Source: Schistosoma mansoni | Taxonomy: Eukaryota; Platyhelminthes; Trematoda; Strigeidida; Schistosomatidae | Assembly (NCBI RefSeq): GCF_000237925.1 | Contig: NW_017386101.1 | Span: 206,660 to 270,659, forward strand | Length of the DNA stretch: 64,000 nt | Direction: 5' to 3' | Shown: in pieces, positions 12,113 to 24,300 of the stretch | Layout: each line of letters starts with the position of its first letter | How positions within the stretch are numbered: position 1 is the first letter of the stretch | Notes under the pieces: model-generated | Database searches by the model: none | What the model saw: the letters and a program-made list of their open reading frames with translations, nothing else | What the model was told of the DNA's origin: nothing | Made by a program: the position numbers and the translations under genes

Positions 12113-12154
12113 GGGTACGTCCAGCTGGCTAGCCCCAAATAGGACGAAACGAGC
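12113..12154 (+). ncRNA. Second hammerhead copy on the opposite strand, cut by a gap
   Basis: Plus-strand GTACGTCCAGCTGG, then CCCCAAATAGGACGAAACG, matches the 5' part of the SMalpha hammerhead. The first core box is changed from CTGATGAG to CTGGCTAG, so it should be inactive. The cleavage site would lie in the following gap. Confidence 0.7.
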
Positions 12155-12354
12155 NNNNNNNNNNNNNNNNNNNNNNNNNNNNNNNNNNNNNNNNNNNNNN
12201 NNNNNNNNNNNNNNNNNNNNNNNNNNNNNNNNNNNNNNNNNNNNNNNNNNNNNNNNNNNNNNNNNNNNNNNNNNNNNNNNNNNNNNNNNNNNNNNNNNNN
12301 NNNNNNNNNNNNNNNNNNNNNNNNNNNNNNNNNNNNNNNNNNNNNNNNNNNNNN
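12155..12354. other. Assembly gap (N)
   Basis: 200 N, breaking the plus-strand hammerhead copy. Confidence 0.99.
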
Positions 12355-12732
12355 ATCAGGTCCCTTTCCAGGACATGAAAAAAAAAATAAACAAATATTT
12401 AGTTTTACCCTTTCTCCAGGTGGTGATTTCCATGGAAAAAAAGGAATAAAAGACAGAAGGGGTGGGGTTTGTATTTAATAATCAGTCAAAACCAATGCAG
12501 AACACGGAAAAGGTATATCGATTTCAAATCAGCAAACCGATAGAGGAAGTTAACACAATGAAAGGACAAAAGATGAAAAAAATGACACGAACAACGGTGG
12601 AAAGTTTGATAAAGGAAATATAGTTCGGAAGGAACGAATAAAATCACAGGATGGCACCGCTGCAACCAATTTTGAGGTATAAAATTAACGATAGGTTGCA
12701 AATATGGCGCAAGCCACAACTAAGAATATCAC

Positions 12733-12830
12733 ATCACCTTTAGGTCAAAGGCCCAAGGTGTGGCCCCCTAAGACAACCACATGCTTTGGTCTGGGCACCC
12801 AAGCAGCATCATGGCTCACACACAAAGAAA
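12733..12830 (+). repeat. Partial copy of the 520-bp SINE-like repeat
   Basis: Matches the 3' third of the repeat seen intact at 59842-60365: CTTTAGGTCAAAGGC, CCCCCTAAGACAACCAC and GGCTCACACACAAA. The 5' part and tail are absent. Confidence 0.6.
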
Positions 12831-13082
12831 ATGTAATGACAATAATTACTGAAAGTACTATTCTCGCTTCAATCAAAATTTAGACAATTCACATTCATTT
12901 ATATTTTTTTATATACTACGTCACTTGTCTACGTTTTTCTATTTTCACTTTGTGTATCTTTACTTTTCAACTTATACATAAGCTTGCCTATTGTAGAAAC
13001 CCTGTTCTATCTAAACGATTTCGAGTCACTGAGTGGTCGAAAGTTGAATGCTACCACCAAATACGAATACTCAAAGTCTTTC

Positions 13083-14572
13083 TGAAACCACGTATACCAT
13101 TCAAATTGGCTTCCTTCAACGTTCGAACACTAATACAAACCGGACAACAGATAGGGTTGGCTATGTCCTTAGAAAGTCTTAATATCGACGTTCGTTGTCT
13201 ATCCGAGACCTGTGTTCAGGACTCTAGTGAGGCACTGAAATTCGTTTTCTGTCTGTCGCATCAAAAAGCTTGTTTCACGCGCTTTTATCCGGGGACCCTG
13301 TGGAATCTTCGTCTGGTTTTGTTGGAGCTGGAGTCGCACTAAGAGCTAGAGCTGAGGCAGCACTGATCGATTGGATCTCACCATTCCCTTTCAATTTTGC
13401 TATCGATGACGTTCTAGAAACAGCTCTGATGGATGTAGGTGATGGTGGTGTAGATCTGTTGCCTGGAGAAAGATTTCTCGACCTTGAGTATACGGATGAT
13501 ATTGTCTTACTGTACAGTGATACCCAAGCCATGCAATCCGCACTTAACCAGTTGGCAATCAGTGTCCATAAGTACGGCATGTGCTTTGCACCCTCCAAGT
13601 GCAAAGTACTTCTACAAGACTGGCAGGATTTCTATCCCTGTACTCACCTTGGGTGGTGAGCAGATTGAAGTAGTGGAGAAATTCGTTTCTCTGGGTAGCT
13701 GCATAAGTGCTGGTGGTGGCGTGAGTGATGAGATCGACGCACGTATAATGAAAGCCAGAGCGGCTTATGCCAATCTGGGCCATCTTTGGCGCCTTCGTGA
13801 TGTTAGTCTGTCTGTAAAAGGCCGGATCCACAACGAGTCGGTGAGATCAGTTTTGCTCTATGCTTGTGAAACCTGGCCTCTCCGAGTTGAGGATGTTAGA
13901 CGTCTCTCTGTGTTCGATCATCGTTGTCTCCGAAGGATTGCTGACATCCAGTGGCAACACCATGTTAGTAATGCAGAGGTTCGGCATCGTGTGTTCGGGT
14001 GCAGAGACGATAATTCAATTGGTGTCACCATCTTGAAACACCGACTTCGGTGGCTTGGACATGTTTTACGAATGTCGTCCCAGAGACTTCCACGTCGTGC
14101 ATTATTTGCCGACTCTGGGACTGGTTGGAAAACGCGGAGAGGTGGTCAGTGTATGACATGGTGTCGTGGTATGAAAGAAAGCTGCAAAGAACTGGTTTCT
14201 GTTGGTCCTTCACGACTCCCTGGTTGGGGTCCGAGAGATGGTGTAACGCAGTGGCTAGAGACGTTATCAGATATGTCTCAGAATAGAAGCCAGTGGCGAT
14301 CCTGCTGTAACCTTCTTTCACTTTCTTCATAAAAAGTGGTTGCAACTTCCTTAATTGAAAGAATTCTTCTGGCTGTACCTTTACGTTTTCCCCATTGTTA
14401 TTCTTACTATTACACTAACATACACTAATCTGTAGTTGTTAATGTTCTTTTCTTTTCTTCTTATACGCACCATAACTTCTTTTTTCTTCACATTCTCATT
14501 GTTTTGTGTGGCGCATACATATCTGGTGCCCCCTTGTACCAATATTCATGTGTTTAAATAAATTAATAAATA
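13083..14572 (+). mobile_element. RTE-like retrotransposon with its middle deleted
   Basis: Its 5' part (13100-13250) reads as the start of an AP endonuclease, LASFNVRTL then LSETCVQD. By 13270 the sequence is already in the reverse transcriptase: a FAIDDVLETAL block, then the catalytic YTDDI near 13490. The endonuclease core and RT fingers are therefore missing. A frameshift near 13640 moves the reading from frame 13270-13659 into 13484-14332, which holds the C-terminal blocks [22 protein letters not shown] and WLETLSDMSQNRSQW. The 3' untranslated part ends in TTTAAATAAATTAATAAATAAG. That tail is shared with the 520-bp SINE-like repeats. The copy is dead but could mark the partner family that mobilised those SINEs. 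Confidence 0.8.
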
Positions 14573-14867
14573 AGCTCTGAGTGTAAAAGAGATACGCGCA
14601 AGCCATCCTTCTTCCATGGCCCCAATAATTAAATTTTCATAAATGTTAAATTGATTTTATTACATCCATCTAATATATTTTAGTATCCTTAATTATAATT
14701 ATTCATTAGAATCATTTTTAAGATTTGGATTTATGATTCACCTTTATCATTATCACATTGGATATTATGGTATTATTTGTCATCAATTGTGGATTATTAA
14801 GCAATGTTCTGAGACAAACGATATGAGATAATGGTCATGCTATTTTGAGCAAATCTCACTATAATAT

Positions 14868-14953
14868 AGAGGGGATCGTGAGTCAATTGAAGTTAGCCCT
14901 CCAGGGAAAGCTTCAGCAGATACCGGGCCTCATCGTACGAAAAGAGGGACGAC
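14868..14953 (-). repeat. 3' part of a ribozyme SINE, cut by a gap
   Basis: GTGAGTCAATTGAAG followed by a CCTCCAGGGAAAGC block matches the tail of the SINE at 25213-25405 in the same orientation. The ribozyme part should lie in the gap that follows. Confidence 0.6.
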
Positions 14954-15153
14954 NNNNNNNNNNNNNNNNNNNNNNNNNNNNNNNNNNNNNNNNNNNNNNN
15001 NNNNNNNNNNNNNNNNNNNNNNNNNNNNNNNNNNNNNNNNNNNNNNNNNNNNNNNNNNNNNNNNNNNNNNNNNNNNNNNNNNNNNNNNNNNNNNNNNNNN
15101 NNNNNNNNNNNNNNNNNNNNNNNNNNNNNNNNNNNNNNNNNNNNNNNNNNNNN
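14954..15153. other. Assembly gap (N)
   Basis: About 200 N within a SINE copy. Confidence 0.98.
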
Positions 15154-15761
15154 ATATAATTGTATGTTTACTAGTAATGCCTAGTTAGAAGTTGTGATAT
15201 ACGAGGTGCGATATAAACTGACTAGTGAATTTTGATAATACAGATGGAGTTATATCAAAAATTGACTGAATTTGGAAATATGAAGCTTGTAGTTTCAACC
15301 TATTGGTTTAAAGACATCATACTCACAGCCAGCATCGAATATCGTGTGTCCAGTCCCATGTAGAGTTGTGGGCATGTACTTATGACGAGTTACAAACCAA
15401 ATTAAATTGATTTTTCTCTGTTTTCAGGGGTTCTTCAGTCAACACCTTTTCGTGATCAAAATAACTCTCAACTTGTATAATATTTATGATAACTAGTAAT
15501 AGTATGTGGTGTATTAGTGCGCTTTGAATCCGATACTTTGTGCTCAATCTGTAGTGTGCTGCATCAAAGTGACTTGTGTTATTCTTTTTAGATTTATATT
15601 AGTTGTATCTGATCACGACACAGAATACAGATTTACTCTACATTGAATTGCGGCGGTTTGGTGATTTTTATGTTAGGTGAGATTGCTGAATTTGGTTTCC
15701 ATAGTTTGAGTGAAGTAATTTTGGTTATTTTTAATATTTATTTTATCCACTTCATTTTTAG
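15154..15761. other. Upstream flank or intron of the plus-strand gene, nothing firm
   Basis: I searched here for a preceding exon. An open stretch ending at a GTGAG donor near 15675 exists, but joining it to the next exon in its phase gives an early stop, so I did not call it. Confidence 0.4.
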
Positions 15762-16122
15762 CTACCTAATAATATAGATCCGAATGTCCGACATCGCTTT
15801 TTCTATCATAAACTTCCAGCTACCAGCCAAGAGTTGTATCAGGGTTTAATGCGTCTTGCGGAATGTCATTACAATCTTTCAAGTACACTTGTTCAAGATA
15901 TTCCCATGAAGGAGGAAGCCAATGTTAATTCTGGCAGTTCAATGTATGGTGTCGAAATTCTCCATCGAGCTGAAGTGCACGACATGTTAAAACGTCGGGG
16001 TATTTACGAGAAATTATTAGTACGTACAGATAGTGAAAATAATAAGTCCATATCACGACCACACTCCGGATTTTCGAAAACTTTGGGCATAAAATGGGTC
16101 ACGCCGAAGACCTCGGATGCTA
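15762..16122 (+). CDS. Exon 1 (as seen) of the unrecognised gene
   Basis: Acceptor TTTTTAG at 15761, donor GTAAGTGA at 16123. 361 nt, starts in phase 0, ends in phase 1. The translation contains RFFYHKLPATSQELYQG and LKRRGIYEKLL. The long open frame and strong splice sites support it. Confidence 0.8.
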
Positions 16123-19100
16123 GTAAGTGAAGTGGTTTTATTTCATAACTTTATAAACTATGTACGGTGCTATTTTTCTCCTTATGTTTTTTATTCAGTG
16201 AAATAAATAATGTGGAATATTACTCATTTCTTATATCACACAAGCTAGTGTTGTTTTGTCACAGTCTTACCTAGACTTTAGAACGAGACAATTCTTTTGT
16301 TTCGTCTCAAGTCTTTCAAATTTAAGATAACTTAGATGACAAGCTATACAAGCTACATACACTAGGGTTCCGTCACAGACTCACCTCAAATAATATAGTA
16401 TAGTCTATGTGGGTGATGTATATTTGGAAAGAGTATGCATTGATGAAGATAAACACTATATGTTTTTTTGATGATGTTGTCTATACGGACAATGAAAGCT
16501 TCATGATTAAACCATCTAATTCAGAGTAAACAAGTCCAAAATCCTCCCTTTGAGTTACAAATGTTTTTCACTACCTAACGCTCTTTTTCATAACTTAATA
16601 TCATTAACTAACTGGTTTTAATTTTTACAACTGATCAACTCTGCTAGACAATAATTCTAACTATTTCACTTGTATTTCATGAATAACATGCTCACTTAGT
16701 TACATTTTCTGTAAGTTCGCCTTGCTAATTATTCTACCGTTTTTTATTGGGTCTTATGACGTCATAACATTTTATTCAAAAGCAATAAAGCATTGTATTT
16801 CACGATTATTTCATTTTCTATTACTGTGTCCATCTTCAAAATTTTTAATGTTTTTTTCTTATCATACTTATGGACCAGATTCCACGTCCAATATGGTTGA
16901 CTGACTTTCTTATCGAGAAATGTATTCATCAACAGACGACACAGCTATTTTGAGAGACAATTTTATTCTAGCATCAATCTCTTGTTCATCTACTTACATT
17001 TAACTATTTAAATGTTAATATTTTTAATTCATGCACATCAAAAGTATCCTTCAAAACTGAGTTTATGTGTTCGTACTTGGTTACTATGTTACATTTGTTT
17101 AAAACCAGTTAATTAACTTTACATAGATTAAGCCGATACCATGTTAAATTTCTGATTTCATACTGTATATTTTCTTTTATGTTAGTTCTGTTTTTATCTG
17201 TTGCATAATTGTATAACATAACTATCTTCCTGTCAGAAATGAATTAAAGTTGAAGCCTGATGTATGCTTTAACTTTTTGTATTGTTATCACAAAAACTTC
17301 GAGTCAAGTTGTACTTGTTTTATAACTTCAAAAAGAACACGTTCTTGAGTTGTGTTAGGGTCTATGTAACTGAACCATTTATACGAAAGCNNNNNNNNNN
17401 NNNNNNNNNNNNNNNNNNNNNNNNNNNNNNNNNNNNNNNNNNNNNNNNNNNNNNNNNNNNNNNNNNNNNNNNNNNNNNNNNNNNNNNNNNNNNNNNNNNN
17501 NNNNNNNNNNNNNNNNNNNNNNNNNNNNNNNNNNNNNNNNNNNNNNNNNNNNNNNNNNNNNNNNNNNNNNNNNNNNNNNNNNNNNNNNNNCATATTATTG
17601 ACTTATTAGCCTACATTGCGTGTAGAATGATTGCTAGTTTTACCAATAACACCGACTAATCAGTAAAGATCGAAACCTTAATGTCTGTTGATCTTCGTGC
17701 TCCATCCAACTCAGTGTCCAACCAGAAGGCAAATATGACAGATATGTCTACTCTTTTGTACTCTGTTCGTTCTCTGGTCAAAATCAAACAGTAATATACC
17801 TTAAACACCTGACCACACAGCACACAAATAACAAATTGCAATATATACCCAATTCAATCATACATGATACAAAAACGGAGTCATAGGAAAATAATTAATT
17901 AGCGATAATTCTCGAACGATGAGACATGTAATAATAGTTTATGATCCGAACAAAAGCTTTTATATAGAAGAGTATGAAACTTTAGAAGTTCAAGGGTATA
18001 TAATTGTACAATCAAAGCATAAATAATAATTTTCTGCAGGATAGTTGTGAAAGTTTAGTCTTTTTTAAATATTTATTCAGTATAATTGTACTCAATTACT
18101 AGTGCCTCCGAATGCCCTGGTACGGCTGGGGGTGGGGAGAATCCGCTCTTCCTCTCCAAATGCTCTCACATGGCCACGCGCAAATACCCACTGCCAGGAA
18201 AGTCCTACTCACTACCTTCTAGAGGCGAGGGTGTTGTTTGCGAAACTGAGAGGACGAAAAGAGAATATCCGGCGCTTTAACCGGGTTGGTGGACACGGAA
18301 AGTCCACCTAGGGGAGTTGGAAAACCCTGATTCTAAACCAATGATGCACGTGAGCTCCATTATCCTAAGGAAACAAATGGCGTATAAACTAATTGTTGGT
18401 CATCGGCTACCATTGAACTACATCTCCTTACGTTGCTCCACTGCCTTATGGATCAGACCTTTAGGTCCAAGGCTCAAGGTGTGACCCCTTTAGAAAACCA
18501 TCTGCTTCGATGTGGGCACCTGTTCAGTATCACAGCCCACACATAAATCAAGTGACTTGTGTGACGCATATGTATTCGGTGCCCCTTTGTACCAATATTT
18601 ATGTGTTCAAATAAATAAATAAATAATAAAATATATTGCTAGTACAAAATTGAGTAGTCTGATAACTAGGAAGTAATGGATTGATAGTGGTGATCAATGT
18701 CGGTGTTTCTAATCTAAATAAAGTTCAGTTTTTGTTTTTATCTCTCTGCAGGGCTTACCATTTAATAATGACACTGTTTTTAGAATAATTATGGTTGTTT
18801 TTGTGACGAGTATATCCTAGTCAACAGTAAAGTTTATTTGGTGATTCAGGGAACTGATTATAGTACGAACAAAATATACAGTGGATACTTTTATTTGGGT
18901 CTTATACCAAACCGACCAGTCTCTACCGTTAATTTTACTCCATCTATTTCGATGTTTTACATATGCATTGTCAGTAATTATCATACGAAAAAGTGTGCAC
19001 CAAAGTGAACTGCAAAAAGCTACTAAAATTATAAGTATTAAATTTCTTTTAAGCCACATTCTTTATGTTTCTTTAATCAGTGTTGTTATTGCTAATTCAA

Positions 19101-21279
19101 CTGTTGTTTATTGTCTTGGAAATCGAATCATGGATTATCTATTGTAACTTAATGTGTATCTTCATGTATTTTCTTCCCATAGATTTTCTGCGCTTTGCTG
19201 TTGCTACATACCGAGTAACTTTAGCAGACGTTTGCCACAGAGCATCTACTTGCCTAGCTCAATTTGTTTTAGGAGGTAAATTATTGATTTCTAACTAACT
19301 ATGTCTATATGTGTAGTTGATTGGAATGTGGAGATTAATTCATTGTCGTAAAGATTTTCGTAAAATAAATAAATAAAATGTATCTCATTTGCCGACTGCA
19401 TGTATTATGTAACTGTCTTTGAGCCACATTGTATAATGGACATTGATACTGTGGTGCGCAATACTTATGCGGACAGACATAAGTAGTATGTAGTAGGAAT
19501 TAGAAGTAGACTGCTTGACAGCAGAAGAGTGAAATAAAGAGAAGAAGCAGGAAAACGGATAACAACCGGAATGACAAGAGGGTCGGAAGAATGATGAAGT
19601 ATGCAAAGGATAACTGAAGGAAGATATGCAAATGATATATTTAATGTATGATTTTCATATTCTACAAAGCTACTGTTTGATTTTACATAAAATAACAAAT
19701 AAGTTTACCGTACCTGAGTTTTTATTCACTACAGTACTACTTAGTTGTCTAAACCGATGTTGTTGGGATGGGGTTCAGACCTGCAACCTACTGATTCATA
19801 TTGTTCAAAAGTGAGAACTATGTTTGGTCATTACAAAAAACAAGCTAAAATATATCACAAAATATCACGTGACTACATCTAAAGTATCACGATGTCCTAC
19901 CATCAACTGTTTGGCTCTCCGTGATGTTGTGGATAAGATCTCTGAACTTTTATATGGAAAGACTCGTGGTATTCTGATGGTACATATAAAGAAGATCAAA
20001 CAATAAAAGAAGGAAGAATTGTTATTAGAAGTGAGATAATGAGTTAAAATATCAAATGAAAATGGGTATGTTTAGATTTAGTAGTTCAATAGTGTCACTC
20101 ACACCGAATCCTAGAAATGATTGATACTAACACAAACTACTTAATATTAATAAGTAGCACAAGGGGTCCACAAAAACACAAACAGGGGAAATAAATGCTG
20201 ACCGTTTTTTAAAATTCACTAAAAGACTCGCTTTCAAAACCTCACTTCAAATTATTTGCTTATGAAAATTTGCAATTATAATCTACCTTTTCGCTGCACA
20301 CTACTTCATGATGTATACAGCTTATAGTTATTTATCTAATGTTTTAATTTTTTAATTATTCATCTTACAAACTAAGTTTTTGGTAGTTTCGTTCTCTAAG
20401 CTGGATGGTTAGTTAGAATACTCAAGCATCTGTTGATATGACAAAATTCTACTCGGAGATAAATGGAAAAACCTATTGGTTAACCAACATATCACTCATG
20501 TATATTTAAGTTTGATGAATATCGAATTCGATTCGAATCTCACGAGAAGAATCAATCCTTTCAAATTATAGGTATATCTTGGCACCGATAGCCTCTTACC
20601 ACCTAACAAACATCTGTGATTTCTGCCTACAATTATATTCTACAATCTTCCTGGTTTTCTATCACACAAACAAACGCAGAGTATTAAGCAGACCACTGCT
20701 GTCTAAATGTCACTTGTTCATGAGCAAAACGCTATTCAGACATCTTGCTGACGGGTACTTCCTATTTTCAGCTCACTAAATGCTGGATACACAATGTTAA
20801 AAGTATTTTGCACCGCCAAATATTTATGGAGATGTAATAAATGTGTTGCGTATCATATGAGAAAAGAGCAATATGCTTCAGTGCTTAGAGTCCGGTCCGA
20901 TTGCTTCACCTCAGGCGAATTATAGTTACTGATTGTAAGATCAATAGTAGGATACTTTGTTCATTCCTATTTAAGACAAAAGGTATAGATATTAGCAATG
21001 AGACAATATCCTTGTTAAACTGTCATTATGGTATCTAAAAATAGTACTTATGTCATCACATTCAACGCATCAACGCGTTTATTACGTAATTACTCAGTCC
21101 GGTCCCTTTAAAGTACCAACTTAACGACTGTAATTTGACTAATTTTAAATATCTTGCGTTTTTTTGGCCATTCGATCCATCTTGTGCATTGATTTTACTG
21201 TTTATTATGACATTCTAATTCAAAGAAGAATTGTCTCTATTCTCCAGCAAGTGATGATAGTAGTAAAAACTGCGTACAT

Positions 21280-21310
<31 letters not shown>

Positions 21311-24300
21311 NNNNNNNNNNNNNNNNNNNNNNNNNNNNNNNNNNNNNNNNNNNNNNNNNNNNNNNNNNNNNNNNNNNNNNNNNNNNNNNNNNNNNNNNNN
21401 NNNNNNNNNNNNNNNNNNNNNNNNNNNNNNNNNNNNNNNNNNNNNNNNNNNNNNNNNNNNNNNNNNNNNNNNNNNNNNNNNNNNNNNNNNNNNNNNNNNN
21501 NNNNNNNNNNAAAGGCTGTGGGTGTGTCCCCCCAAGAAAACCACCTGCTTCAGTTTGGGCAGCTGGTCGGTATCACAGCCCTCACACAAATCAAATGAGA
21601 TTTGTGTGGCGCATATATATCTGGTGCCCCTTTGTACCGATATTTATGTGTTTAAATAAATAAATAAATAAACATCCAAGAAATATAAATCTGCGATACA
21701 GTTATTTACGGCATTAATACTGATATATTCACTAAGTTTATGTGAATGAAACGTTAATGTACAAATAAAAGATCAATAATCATCAAGCAATCATCTTTTC
21801 CATTCTAAACTACAAATCTTTAATAACCGACAAAACTGACTAGTTAATACATACAGTAGTAAAACTTCTGTACAAATCATTATTCACATAGTATTTCTAA
21901 ATATTATAAAAAAAATTTAATTAGAATTTTAGTATTATTAAAATTTCATCAATACAGTAGATGTCTTCTAATTGACTTTATATGTTATTTGTTACTATGT
22001 CTATGTAATTGTATAATGTTTACACATTTTGTATTTTATTTAAAGTAATGACCAGACCTTGGTAAACTATATAGATTTACAAATCTATTGAGTAAGGTAC
22101 ATCCAGTCTCTGTGATCTAAGTAGCCTGAATAATATGCTTTTTAAGTTAATCAGACTATATAATATGGAAAATGTGTATCATCGACTGACTGATTGACTT
22201 AAGACAGTTATATATATATATATATATATATATATGAATAAGTAATATGACCTATATATCATATTATGTATACTATTGATTTGATTTACACGTGAGTCGT
22301 CGAGGTTAGTGTTATGCAGAGCATCCAATTAAATGAATATTGTGATATTAACCGAATACCAAACAGTAATCGTAGAGATAATAGAGTACATTTTAGTGTG
22401 TCAGTAGACTTACTTTTTGAACAGAAAATTGTTTGTATGCTGTTAAAATAATTGTTCCAGTTGAAAATAACCTACATAGGATGAAATATTCACTTGAATT
22501 ACTGCGGAGTAGTAGTAGTAGTTGGTACTCTTGTACTGCTGTCTACTTATATCCATACAAGTAGTATATGGCGATGGTCAGACACAGAATGTATTTTGGC
22601 AGAAGACCTATAAGGAAAGAACTGAAATGAAGCGCAAGTGGTAGAAAAATTCATGAGCAATGAAATTAGAAAAAGATGGACTGATATTTACACAAGGAAC
22701 AGTGAAGATTGAGACAATTGATTGTTAATTTGCAAATTAACTGTTCATTGTATGGTTATCAGAATTTACTGAGATAGTCTGAGATAGTCTAAATACATTC
22801 GATTGTCCCCAACTAGTGTTTTGTTCACTCTGTCCGTCAATTAGTTCAATCAGATATCGATTTTTACAGTTTCATTTTTTTCTAGTCTATTCAGCTATAA
22901 AACACCGTAGTTACGATTTGTTGATAATAAAGTTTATAAATCAAACATCTAATAACAAGCAAACATTTTTATTATCATTGTCTTATTTTTAGCTAGCTGC
23001 TCCAATATTCGAAAATTTACCAAAAGAATACCTTGAACCTAACGAAATATCTGCCTGTGAAGAATCTATAGTGAACATTGTAAACTCTATTAAACAGCAC
23101 GTTTGCCTGTCCGATTCTAGAAAGAACTCTTCCAAACGGTAAGCTTTTAAAACTCATAGAATTAACCTTTCATTAGTGAGTTTATTTATGAATCTGTAAT
23201 AATTTATCTTACTTAGATTGAGGTGATAGAAAATACTTGCAGCCCAAAATGAGAATTTTGAAGGTTATATGTTCACCAAGCTGATTGGTTTACCCTTAGT
23301 TAGATAATTTTTTAATTTTTAAATGCAATGTAATGTGACTGATCTATCAAGTTCAAGCCACATTGTTTCTATGATGAATAATGATACTAACCAGCTGTCC
23401 AAACCAAAGTATATGTAACGAGATTTGAATCTTCAATTCATTGTTTAAAAATCAAATGCTTTAACTATTAAGTCACTGCTTTTCTTCGAAATGTAATGAA
23501 ATAACTATTATTAACTATAACTCAACATAATCTTTAGAAACGAAGGATTTGAAAACACCAAGTTGGTAGGATCATATATATATATAACTGATAGGAATAA
23601 AAAGTAATGACATTTTTCACTTTTAATGCAATAAATTAACTAGCTATTCATCACATAAGTGTGTGGTAGTTGATATTCGATATTATCCCCAAACTTCGTA
23701 TATTGTTCGTCCTGATAACCGTTACTCGATAACGTCCCCAACGGTGTATAAATCAGAAGGCGAATACGAAAGGTTGATTGCGTTTATTATTGGACCACAC
23801 ACAGATATCCAAAATTACAGGCACGTTAAGCAAGCATGAAAGAGCAGTGCCGTAAAGCAGGCGAGTGAGCGAGAGATCGATTAATCGAGTCAGCGAGTAA
23901 GCAAGTACAGTGCAGTGCAGTACAGCAGCAGGATTAAGATGTACATATATATACAAATGGAAAAGCATGAATCACGAATCAATTAAGTGGTTAATAGTTA
24001 GGCTAGCAGAATGAATACATGCGTAGGCAGTAAGCAATGCTCAAGCGTACATAGTAAAGGTACAGTAGTATAGATAGGTCGTTGTTGTACAAATGACTGT
24101 CCGTTAAATAAGTTAACAAAAGGGCTTAGCCAAATTAGATGTAAACAAACTCAATTGTATGTGAGCTGCTATAAGTGTTATCAGCCACGGTACTGTTGAT
24201 CCCTTCTCAACAAAATTAGATTGAATGACTACCTTTAAGACAAAAATGAAGCAGTGGAGCTTAAATTTCAGTAAAAATTTCTTATGACTCTTCTTTCTTG

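Noticed and set aside
14025-14345. Minus-strand 106-codon frame, also echoed at 58022-58216 plus
   Set aside because: Both are antisense to the C-terminus of RTE reverse transcriptase; similarity between them follows from the shared repeat.
15590-15675. Possible upstream exon of the plus-strand gene ending at GTGAG
   Set aside because: Its phase would create an immediate stop in the next exon.
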